Source of the DNA: Microvirga soli
GTDB taxonomy: Bacteria > Pseudomonadota > Alphaproteobacteria > Rhizobiales > Beijerinckiaceae
Assembly: GCF_016734765.1 (NCBI RefSeq)
Contig: NZ_JAERQE010000011.1
Location: 85,444 to 149,443, forward strand
Length of the DNA: 64,000 bases
Direction: 5' to 3'
The notes below the pieces were generated by a model, which ran no database searches, was not told the origin of the DNA, and saw only the letters and a list, made by a program, of their open reading frames with translations. Below are positions 16,844 to 24,007 of the stretch, one piece after another. The translations under genes and the position numbers were made by a program. The stretch's first letter is position 1, and the number at the start of each line of letters is the position of its first letter.

Positions 16844-17781
16844 GCGTTCACCTTGGAAGGATGATCCTCAAAGATGTCGCAAGCCTCAAATAGGTAGGCG
16901 AGCAGGGCATGAGCAGCCACTTGGCGCTCTGGCGTCACGCTTCCGATGCCGGTGACTCCTTCGTAAAGCGAGCGCATGATCGCGTTCGGCGACAGCCCTT
17001 GCATATTCAGATCCTCGTAGCGATCCCTGAAAATCTTCGCCAAACGTGTTCCCAGTTCAGCGTCGGGGTGCTGGTCGATGTAGTAGCGGACATGCGGGGT
17101 GTTGCGAAACCCAGACAAGAGCAGGTGACTCCAGCATCCTGTGATCTTATTGAATTCGAGCTTGTCGTACGGCACGGCCGCGACTGGGCCCGCATCCAGC
17201 TGGTCCGCGTCGACGCTCAGCATGACCGCCTTGATCAGATCGCTGACCTCTTCCAGCCGCATGTTCTGCGTGTCCTCGGCAGTTGCTGCCGGCCCGAGCA
17301 AGGCGATGATGTGGTCCTCTGCAAGCCGGAACACACGGTCCTCAAAGCCTTGCGGCCCAATGGCGCCGAAGCGATGGTTCCGGTTCGCGGTCTCAAGCTC
17401 CTTGAGCTTGATAAGGGCCTCCACCGGCAGGCCGTCAAACAGGTTGTGGACGAAGTGCCACTCCTGCATGATCGGGGCGAGCCCGGCCGCTGCCTTGGCA
17501 TAGTCGTCGCTGATCTTGTTGACGACGTTATCCACGTTCAGCGCCGCATCGTGGAGCTTGCCGTAGCACTGAAAGAGCTGCCCCGATTGAAGGAGATATC
17601 CGTCGCACCCCTTGTCACCCCGGCGTCCGAACGCGCGCACGGGCACGAAGTCGTCACCATGCAGCTTGGACATGACCTTGGAGAAGAAGCCCTGGAACGC
17701 GTCGCCGTGCAGCCGCCGCAGGGTCAGTTCCAGCAGGGCTTGCCACTGCCAGCGTTGTTCAGAGGTCATCCAAGAGGTCAT
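16840..17781 (-). CDS. ABC-3C system effector-type protein with nuclease-like N-terminus
   Basis: A 313-residue protein, first gene of the three-gene unit. Residues 20-100 look like a restriction-endonuclease fold: VRAFGRRGDKGCDGYLLQSG (48-67) with aspartates 56 and 60, and QLFQCYGKLHDA (68-79) with Q71 and K75, giving a D...QxxxK-like arrangement. The rest is helical, ending with a domain typical of ABC-3C C-terminal components (YEDLNMQGLSPNAIMRSLYE...LLAYLFEACDIFEDHP). DNA cleavage on infection is the likely role by analogy. The start may be ATG 17781 or 17769; neither has a strong ribosome site. Confidence 0.72.
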   Translation of the reverse strand: MTSWMTSEQRWQWQALLELTLRRLHGDAFQGFFSKVMSKLHGDDFVPVRAFGRRGDKGCDGYLLQSGQLFQCYGKLHDAALNVDNVVNKISDDYAKAAAGLAPIMQEWHFVHNLFDGLPVEALIKLKELETANRNHRFGAIGPQGFEDRVFRLAEDHIIALLGPAATAEDTQNMRLEEVSDLIKAVMLSVDADQLDAGPVAAVPYDKLEFNKITGCWSHLLLSGFRNTPHVRYYIDQHPDAELGTRLAKIFRDRYEDLNMQGLSPNAIMRSLYEGVTGIGSVTPERQVAAHALLAYLFEACDIFEDHPSKVNA

Positions 17782-18508
17782 TCAGGGTGTGATCTATGAA
17801 AGGAACCGTTGACGTCCAGTGAAGGACGGCCGCGCCCGGCCTGCAATGGAGGAGGCTGAACTATCACAACTTTCTTGCGCAACCAACGTGCGGCAGGCCC
17901 GGTTCCGTTCCTTACCGTCCATTATGTGGGGGTTCTGTCAGGCGAGTAGCTGTGCCCGCTCCTACATGGCCGAATTGGCCGGTGTCCGGAGCAACGTGCG
18001 GCTGTTGAGCCAGGCACAGTGGCCATAGCGTTATGTGGGTCAGTGTTGATTTGGATTCGGGGAGATTGAGCCAATCTTGGAAGCCGGATTAGGCTTGGTC
18101 GCAAGCTTTGTCGCCTCGCAACGGCTTCAGTGGGTCAGTCTGATCTCGGACCAACAAATGAAGCACCCGTAGTATGTGGGTGTCCGCTGGGTTAATCCGT
18201 CAACAGACGGCCATGCAGGGCTCAGGGTCTCCGATGGTATTTGCGTCCTTCTGTGGCGGACGTTGAAACTAGAATTAAGCTTTCGGCACCCAAATTGCAA
18301 ACTTTGTAACGCCTGCTGGATCGTGAGTTGATCTGTGTCCCCTCAGGCGCACCGTACAAAAAGATTGCCGCGCAACGCACCAGCAGGTCTAGGCGAATCG
18401 AAAGACTCGACCCGAAGCGTTGTACAAATGTTGTACAGCACGAGTTCGGAACAACCATCCCTCAGAGTGGATCGGCACTCCAAGTCTCTGTTATTTATAA
18501 AGGATTGT
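17782..18508. other. Intergenic region without a supported gene
   Basis: About 730 bp between the ABC-3C unit and the left att repeat. The motif TATGTGGG occurs three times (about 17,924, 18,032 and 18,174), and GTGGGTCAGT twice (18,037 and 18,131). Two TTGTACA sites lie at about 18,421-18,437. No convincing gene. Its left end must contain the ABC-3C promoter. Confidence 0.4.
18421..18439. promoter_or_regulatory. Paired TTGTACA sites
   Basis: GTTGTACAAAT is followed immediately by GTTGTACAGCA, so the palindromic core TTGTACA repeats 11 bp apart, one helical turn. This spacing is typical of a protein operator. No adjacent gene start explains it; a related TGTACAA occurs near 12,350 and 3,876. 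Confidence 0.25.
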
Positions 18509-18556
18509 TTGGAGCGGGCGATGGGAATCGAACCCACGACATTCAGCTTGGGAAGC
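18509..18556. repeat. attL: 48-bp direct repeat of tRNA-Gly 3' part
   Basis: These 48 bases are identical to 29,673-29,720, the 3' part of tRNA-Gly(CCC) from the anticodon stem to the CCA end. The next base differs on each side, so the repeat is exactly 48 bp. The integrase gene lies 47 bp further right. This marks the left end of the integrated element. Confidence 0.92.
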
Positions 18557-18603
18557 AAGATTTCCGACAAGCCGAAACCCTTACGCTGCAATAGTTTCAG
18601 AGG

Positions 18604-19875
18604 TTAGGCCCACAGCCGTGTGGGGTTCTGTGTGGGGTTTTCGGTCGGAACCTCGACCTGCATCCGCTTTGCATCGAGGGCTTCACGAGCTAACTGAGCC
18701 TGTCGCATAAGCTCAAGCCTGACGCTACCCATGTAGCGTTCGGTCGTACCAAGGTCGCCGTGGTTCATGCTATCGCGGACGATCAGCGGGTCAGAGCAGG
18801 CTTCGGCCAGACGCCCACCGGCAGCGTGGCGCATGTCGTGCATCCGCACATTGGTAAGCTTCTGCGCCTTCTTCCACCGCGCCCACTCTGTCCCGATGCC
18901 CTCGTAGGTCAGCCGGTAACGCTCTCCCGTAACGTGATCCTGACCCGTCTTGTTGTTCCAGAAGGTCCGCTTCCCAATGTAGGTCCACACATACTCCGGG
19001 TTGTAGGGCTTCTTGGTCTCCGGGTCGATCTGCGACAGGATCAAGTTCTCGATACTCGGCGTCATCGCAAGCACGTAGGGCTTAGGCTCCTGTCCCTTCC
19101 TGGCCTGCTTCTTGAGGCTCTTGAAGGTAATCGTCCGCTTCCGCCAATCGATATGATCCCACCGAAGGTCAACGAATTGTTCGCGCCGGGGGCCACCGGC
19201 CAAGGCGAAGCACAGGGCCGGAAGGTGGTCCTTGCGATAGGTCTTGAGCATCAGTTGCTCATGCTCGTAACTGAACTCAGTATGGCGCGGGGTCTCCTTG
19301 ACCCACACCACTTCCCACCGGATCGGTTGGATTTGCCGCCCCTTCGATTCCATGTGGGAGAGGAACCACTTCATCCGTTCCCCGACCGAAATGTTGACGG
19401 TTCGGGCCGAGACGAGCTTGCGCGGCTTCGGCTTGCCGGTCTCCTTGTCGATCTTCGGTTTACCGTCCTTAGTCCGCAGGGTCATAAACTCCTTCTTCCG
19501 CTTATTCACCATGTCGATGATGGTTTCGGTGTCGATGTCCGAGATCATGAAGGTCGGGCCAAGGTAGCCGACGATACGATTGAAGTCGGCCTCGATGTCC
19601 TTGATCCCCGACCACTGCCCCTCGTGATCTTCAAAATACTCGGCTACGGCCTCATCGAGGGTCTGGTCAACGATTTTGCCCTTTGGGTTGCGGACGCGGT
19701 TCGCTTCCGCTGCCCTCATCTCGGCAAGCATCTCTTCGCGCCACTGCTTTTGAAGAGCGTTCGCCTTGTCTTTGTTCTTCTTTGATCCGGTCGCAAGGAT
19801 GTCCGTCATGCGGGTATGCCGCTTGCCCTCGATCTCCCATTCGGCCCGGAAGAAGCCTTTGTAAGCGTATGCCAT
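18604..19875 (-). CDS. Tyrosine integrase of the tRNA-Gly element
   Basis: A 423-residue site-specific recombinase. The catalytic domain shows the first arginine in ALAGGPRREQFVDLRWDHID, HDMRHAAGGRLAEA (HxxR box) and MNHGDLGTTERYMG, which supplies the late histidine and the tyrosine nucleophile. The N-terminus (AYKGFFRAEWEIEGKRHTRMTD) is an arm-type/core-binding region. Its ATG has AGGAG 8 bp upstream. The C-terminus is Asn-Pro-Thr rich. It lies 47 bp from the left att repeat and is presumed to catalyse integration into tRNA-Gly. Confidence 0.92.
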   Translation of the reverse strand: MAYAYKGFFRAEWEIEGKRHTRMTDILATGSKKNKDKANALQKQWREEMLAEMRAAEANRVRNPKGKIVDQTLDEAVAEYFEDHEGQWSGIKDIEADFNRIVGYLGPTFMISDIDTETIIDMVNKRKKEFMTLRTKDGKPKIDKETGKPKPRKLVSARTVNISVGERMKWFLSHMESKGRQIQPIRWEVVWVKETPRHTEFSYEHEQLMLKTYRKDHLPALCFALAGGPRREQFVDLRWDHIDWRKRTITFKSLKKQARKGQEPKPYVLAMTPSIENLILSQIDPETKKPYNPEYVWTYIGKRTFWNNKTGQDHVTGERYRLTYEGIGTEWARWKKAQKLTNVRMHDMRHAAGGRLAEACSDPLIVRDSMNHGDLGTTERYMGSVRLELMRQAQLAREALDAKRMQVEVPTENPTQNPTRLWA

Positions 19876-19901
19876 TGGTTCTCCTGTTGTAGAAAAGGCG
19901 G

Positions 19902-20276
19902 CTATGCCGCCGCCTTTTCAAATCGTGCCATGAAGCTCTTGCGTCCCGCAGGACGGGTCGGCCTTCGGGTATGCTTCGGGGTCGGTTCGGACACCCGCGC
20001 ATTCTCAATTGGGCGGCCCATATAGGCGAGAAGATCGGTCTTGCTGACCATCCGCCGCCGCCCCTCCTTCCGGTAGCCCAAACCGCCAAGCGTCACCGAC
20101 TTGTTGGTGAGGGCACGAACGCTGTCCACGTCCTTGTACCGGAGCACTTTCGCAACTTCCTTCAGTTCGAGCCACAAGGGCCACGTTTTAGGGTCTTTGG
20201 GGTCGAACCCCCCTTCGGGTTCAGAATTGTTGTTCACGTAAATCTCTGTAGGTTTTGAAAAAGTTGTCCGACGCAC
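19902..20276 (-). CDS. Excisionase-like HTH protein
   Basis: Up to 124 residues (GTG 20276, or GTG 20237 with a weak AGAG upstream). The core LWLELKEVAKVLRYKDVDSVRALTN... followed by GRRRMVSKTDLLAYMG is a winged HTH of the AlpA/excisionase type. A basic tail (RRPTRPAGRKSF) follows. It lies 26 bp upstream of the integrase, where a recombination directionality factor is expected. Confidence 0.7.
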   Translation of the reverse strand: MRRTTFSKPTEIYVNNNSEPEGGFDPKDPKTWPLWLELKEVAKVLRYKDVDSVRALTNKSVTLGGLGYRKEGRRRMVSKTDLLAYMGRPIENARVSEPTPKHTRRPTRPAGRKSFMARFEKAAA

Positions 20277-20378
20277 TCGAAAAATGGTGTCGCGACGGGC
20301 GCTTGTTGCATACTCCGCCGATGTCTCGCTCTTGCACTCTAAGGACTGACAGATGAGGTATCCCCACCAGTACAGTCC

Positions 20379-20678
20379 TTAGAGATCGCCTTCGTGGGCG
20401 ATGTATTCGGACCACCGAAGTTTAAACATGGTGGCCGTAGGCAAATCGGTGAACCAAAATCCAATCGAGTCTGCTTTCATCATCTCCACAGACAACGGCT
20501 TGATCTTACTCTCATAGAGCCAGCCGAAGATTTCGAGAACGACATTAGGGAAACTCGAACCGATAGGGACCAATTCATGGGAGGACCACCCATGGACATT
20601 CAGCGAGAACCAGAATTTGTAGATCGTGGAAGGGGTCGTGCTACCACGCTTGCGGCGAAAAACAGTTGGGGTTGTCAT
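20379..20678 (-). CDS. Unknown small element protein (FKLRW family, copy 1)
   Basis: A 99-residue protein from the ATG at 20678, one base after the stop of the next upstream gene. It ends IGFWFTDLPTATMFKLRW plus a short tail. The ending resembles that of the neighbouring 20680-21033 protein (ADAVLFKLRW) and of the 23369-23698 protein, so the element carries several relatives. No known function. Confidence 0.55.
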   Translation of the reverse strand: MTTPTVFRRKRGSTTPSTIYKFWFSLNVHGWSSHELVPIGSSFPNVVLEIFGWLYESKIKPLSVEMMKADSIGFWFTDLPTATMFKLRWSEYIAHEGDL

Positions 20679-20679
20679 C

Positions 20680-21033
20680 TCAATGCCCCTCGTGCCAGCG
20701 CAACTTGAACAGCACCGCATCCGCCTCTCTCTGGAAACAGAAAACGCAATACGTTCCATTACAGGCCCACTGCCCTGCCCCAGCATTTTCATCGAGCCAA
20801 CTCACAACCTCTTCAGTCGGTTGGCAGAACGAATCCCACACGGGAAAGTTCTCCGCATCGACGCTGGCAGTCCAAGCGTCTACCAACATCCGGTAGGATA
20901 GCGGCCTGCGAAAATTTGATTCCTTCATTATTCGGCGCATCACCCTGCGCTGAACGTCATTGGTTATGCTAGTCTTAATCCTGGCACACAGTTGATCAAT
21001 ATCAATCACGGATAACATTCCTTCAGAAAACAA
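20680..21033 (-). CDS. Unknown small element protein (FKLRW family, copy 2)
   Basis: Up to 117 residues (TTG 21033; ATG 21018 is next). It contains MVDAWTASVDAENFPVWDSF-like sequence and a CNGTYCVFCF cysteine cluster, and ends ADAVLFKLRWHEGH. It is nearly contiguous with copy 1 downstream and 12 bp after the 21046-21741 gene, so the three form an operon. Unrecognised. Confidence 0.5.
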   Translation of the reverse strand: MFSEGMLSVIDIDQLCARIKTSITNDVQRRVMRRIMKESNFRRPLSYRMLVDAWTASVDAENFPVWDSFCQPTEEVVSWLDENAGAGQWACNGTYCVFCFQREADAVLFKLRWHEGH

Positions 21034-21045
21034 GTTTAATCAAAG

Positions 21046-21741
21046 CTAGAACGGGCTACTGTTCGTGAATATGCGCGTCTGTAAATCAATTTGAGGCAAC
21101 TCTTGTGGGCCGAGACGATCCCGCTGAGCCATCCAGTCTGCCTCCTTTTCCTTTGCCTCTCGCTGTTGATCCAACAGCGCCTGACCCTTTAGGATAGCTG
21201 CATGGGTTGGTGCCCCCGCCTTACGGCGCACGCCAGCCTTTCTCGTCGGCTTCATGCCATCAAGTTCGACATGTGCGCCGTCATTGTAAACAAACCCGCT
21301 GAACACCCCTTCCTTAGTCCGTGCAACGACGACGAACTGGCCGATGAAATATTGGGTGCCTGGAGGGCTCGATATGTGGCCCATCTTCACCAGTTCAAAG
21401 CGTTCATCCTGTTTCATTTCCATCGCCATGGTCGAAGCATCGGAATAAAGGGCCAGCATTTCAGCATCCATCTCATTAGCCTCGTGCTTCTTATTGGCCC
21501 AGGTCAGAACCACTTTTGGTTCAACCAGTTGCACAACCCGCCACCATTCCGGCTTCTTCAGGTCGATGTTCCATCCCGAAGTCCAAGCGAACAGCTTCAA
21601 AGCGAAGTCACTCTTGCCTTTGATCCGAGCGGCCACAGACCGATTATCGAAGAACTGAGCCTGAAGAACAGTAATCGACTCTATGACAGGCAAGCGAGCC
21701 CACGATGCGTCTTTCGACGCCTTGATTAATTTTTTTGACAT
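21046..21741 (-). CDS. Unknown element protein, first gene of small operon
   Basis: A 231-residue protein. It has a mixed alpha/beta N-terminus (SWARLPVIESITVLQAQFFDN, WWRVVQLVEPKVVLTWANKK) and a basic/charged C-terminus with a coiled-coil stretch (LLDQQREAKEKEADWMAQRDR). The ATG has AGGG about 8 bp upstream. It heads a run of three co-oriented genes. No family recognised. Confidence 0.55.
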   Translation of the reverse strand: MSKKLIKASKDASWARLPVIESITVLQAQFFDNRSVAARIKGKSDFALKLFAWTSGWNIDLKKPEWWRVVQLVEPKVVLTWANKKHEANEMDAEMLALYSDASTMAMEMKQDERFELVKMGHISSPPGTQYFIGQFVVVARTKEGVFSGFVYNDGAHVELDGMKPTRKAGVRRKAGAPTHAAILKGQALLDQQREAKEKEADWMAQRDRLGPQELPQIDLQTRIFTNSSPF

Positions 21742-21835
21742 ATAAAATACCCTAAGTACAAAGCATAACAGTTGATCTCGCTACACATAAATCGTACAAT
21801 TTTTTAACTTCTAAATTCGATATTATTTTTTAATG

Positions 21836-21888
21836 TTTCTCATTAGTATGGTCGATAGATAGATATACTAATATTTACTAATGAGAAA
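21836..21888. promoter_or_regulatory. 13-bp perfect inverted repeat in AT-rich region
   Basis: TTTCTCATTAGTA (21836-21848) is perfectly complementary to TACTAATGAGAAA (21876-21888), spacer 27 bp. The spacer holds a further ATACTAAT. It lies upstream of the 21046-21741 operon in the lowest-GC part of the element; a further CGGCC-TTTCA-GGCCG hairpin follows at about 21,912. It could be an operator, a replication origin or an excision-protein site. Confidence 0.4.
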
Positions 21889-22028
21889 CCGAGCTTAAGA
21901 TCGTTTCTTCGGCCTTTCAGGCCGTATCTAATATCGCTTTCGCTATCTATCTCCTTCCAGTCGATACAAAATCTAATAGGTCAGCCGCTCCGCGCCTGCC
22001 CTTGACGGCACTCGCCAGGGCTCATGCG

Positions 22029-22520
22029 TCAATTCAATAGATGACGGGCTGTTAGCCACCGCGTCTTCGATTGATGGGAAGAGATCAAAGGAGCGAATTC
22101 GCTTCCGCTCGGCTGCGCCTCGTCAGGCCCTAAGGACAGGACCAAGTCGAGAGAAAGCCATCCCGTATATTGGCAACGTCGAGACACGACGCCGCCCAAG
22201 GCCCCATCGCCCATTCGCGATGGGTATCTGGACCCTGGTTCTCCGACCAACTCAAACCATCGCGGTGGATCGAGCGACATCAGCCTCAGCGGATCGCTCC
22301 GGGTCTTGGCCAGGATGACGATCTTCACTCGCCTATGGTCCTTAAGCCGATACTCGATCAGGCTATCCGGCATCATCTCGGCAAGCATCGAGACTATCTG
22401 CAACATCACTGCACGGCAGTGAGAGAGCAGGCACGTGATTTCCGCAGAATGGTGCAGCCTGCCATCCCCGGCGTGGGTGCAGACCTTGTGGAACTCGGCA
22501 ATTTGACAGGCGGCACTCAC
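22029..22520 (-). CDS. Unknown element protein
   Basis: A 163-residue protein starting at GTG 22520, which has TTTAGGAG about 8 bp upstream and is therefore preferred. The N-terminus has a histidine/cysteine-rich helix (SAACQIAEFHKVCTHAGDGRLHHSAEITCLLSHC), then DSLIEYRLKDHRRVKIVILAKTRS. The histidine-rich part might bind metal. No family recognised. Confidence 0.45.
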   Translation of the reverse strand: MSAACQIAEFHKVCTHAGDGRLHHSAEITCLLSHCRAVMLQIVSMLAEMMPDSLIEYRLKDHRRVKIVILAKTRSDPLRLMSLDPPRWFELVGEPGSRYPSRMGDGALGGVVSRRCQYTGWLSLDLVLSLGPDEAQPSGSEFAPLISSHQSKTRWLTARHLLN

Positions 22521-22727
22521 GGCGATCTCCTAAAGCAATGACAGGAAATATCCATCGCATTGGATAGTTGTAAAGATAAAATTGCACCTAGTTCCAAAGT
22601 ATTAAAATAGTAACACGAAAAAACTATACGTTGTATTAGCGATCTTAAATCAATTAATAATAAAATCGTAACCGAAAATATTATTTGGCGGGCATATGCG
22701 TCATTAGAGAGCGCATAAATACGTCCA

Positions 22728-23279
22728 GTGCGCCACACATGCCAATCCGCCCATCGCTGTAACCAGACTGTCTGCGAAACCTGCTGCTGGCGGTATTGTG
22801 GCCGCGTGGCTCGCCAAATCCTCCGAGTGAAAGCTGGCGAGGTGTGCCGGTTCGAATTTGCGGTTCCTGGCATGACACAGGACAGCTTCAGATCGTGGCG
22901 GATAACAACCCGCAACTTCATCGACTATCAGCGCAGAAAGTGTCCCCTGTGGAAGTCAGTCGGCCTATACGCTTGGCTGACCCAGGATGGCACCATACGA
23001 GGTGTCATCAATCTCGGCTCACTCGCTTCAACAGAAATTCTGGCCAGTTTCAGTTCGCGGTGGCCGACCGTCATCGAGGCTATCGAGCCGAAGGAGTTGC
23101 GTGCAGAGCTTTATGCGATTGTTCACCCATCCGTAATCTCGACCGGTCCCGGCTTCGGAAGGCGTTATCAGTCTATGAAGCTGGCAATTCATCCCTGCCG
23201 GAGAGATCAACTGATCGCGCAGTCATCCGGACGCTCGTCACCTCGATATTCATGCGAGCCAATGCCGGTGCTGATCTGA
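22728..23279 (+). CDS. Unknown element protein, start uncertain
   Basis: Frame of up to 183 residues. From about residue 28 it looks protein-like: RQILRVKAGEVCRFEFAVPG, FIDYQRRKCPLWKSVGLYAW, then IHPCRRDQLIAQSSGRSSPR. The first 27 residues are cysteine-rich and may not be translated. No ribosome site stands out. An overlapping frame covers the same DNA, but only its 3' end (23369-23698) looks real. Confidence 0.4.
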   Translation: MRHTCQSAHRCNQTVCETCCWRYCGRVARQILRVKAGEVCRFEFAVPGMTQDSFRSWRITTRNFIDYQRRKCPLWKSVGLYAWLTQDGTIRGVINLGSLASTEILASFSSRWPTVIEAIEPKELRAELYAIVHPSVISTGPGFGRRYQSMKLAIHPCRRDQLIAQSSGRSSPRYSCEPMPVLI

Positions 23280-23368
23280 ATAAATATCATGAAAATTCGA
23301 CCCCTGGTGTGCGTCAGCGCCGGAGCCACGAGTGTCAAAGAAGAAATACATCGAAGGAGCCTGCACCA

Positions 23369-23698
23369 GTGCGCGAAACCACCTCAGCAATCTATCCGAT
23401 CTCGCTCGACCAAGCCCACGAACTCGCAGAGCGCATCAACCTGCCTGGGCTGCGAACGACCATAGAAGGCACGCTCTACTGGGGCCACCTCTGCTCCAAC
23501 TTGAGCGATGCGACCCTGTTTGCACTTCGATTCGACGCGCAGCGATGGCCTGCTGACGATCCGGATGTGTTCTTGATGATCACATCAAACCCTGAAGTGA
23601 CCAAGGACTGGTACGACGAGATCAGGCTTCCAATGGTTGCAATTGAATTCGGAAGCCTCAATGACCTTCGCCGCTTCGAATTGGCATTATGGGCTTGA
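23369..23698 (+). CDS. Unknown small element protein (FKLRW-like relative)
   Basis: A 109-residue protein from GTG 23369, with GAAGGAG 8 bp upstream; the frame upstream has shadow-like composition. It contains ISLDQAHELAERINLPG, YWGHLCSNLSDATLFALRFD and a C-terminus VAIEFGSLNDLRRFELALWA. The two F...L.(R)(F/W) endings echo the FKLRW ends of the proteins at 20379 and 20680. Function unknown. Confidence 0.5.
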   Translation: MRETTSAIYPISLDQAHELAERINLPGLRTTIEGTLYWGHLCSNLSDATLFALRFDAQRWPADDPDVFLMITSNPEVTKDWYDEIRLPMVAIEFGSLNDLRRFELALWA

Positions 23699-23962
23699 GT
23701 GATGAGATTGTACGAAATCGACATAGCAGGGGATATTCGCCGCTCCCTCCAGCGTTCCACACCGAGCGGCGTATGCCGGTCGGAATTGCTCCAGGCACTG
23801 TACGGTGATCCCGAGCGCTCTGAGGTCGAGAGGTTGCAAGCCGACAAACTGAAGGCTGAGATTGCGCTGAAGCTGGCAGATGCTGAGAAGAAGGACGCTG
23901 AGGCCGAGAAAGCGCGAGCGATGACCCGAGCCCTTCGGATGGCCAATCACCAAAAAGCATAG
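23699..23962 (+). CDS. Unknown small coiled-coil protein
   Basis: An 87-residue protein beginning at GTG 23699 or ATG 23702, directly after the preceding stop. Residues 38-78 are a strongly charged coiled coil (RSEVERLQADKLKAEIALKL, ADAEKKDAEAEKARAM). Likely co-translated with the 23369 gene. No function assigned. Confidence 0.45.
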   Translation: MMRLYEIDIAGDIRRSLQRSTPSGVCRSELLQALYGDPERSEVERLQADKLKAEIALKLADAEKKDAEAEKARAMTRALRMANHQKA

Positions 23963-24007
23963 TGGATTTCCCTGGCCAGGGAACGATAGATTGCGTGCAA
24001 TCTGCTC

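Noticed and set aside
18321..18607. Short frames across the left att site on both strands
   Set aside because: They are translations of tRNA-derived att sequence, not genes.
22796..23368. 5' part of a 300-residue frame leading into the 23369 gene
   Set aside because: Its composition is shadow-like and it overlaps a better frame; a GTG with GAAGGAG at 23369 is the likely start.
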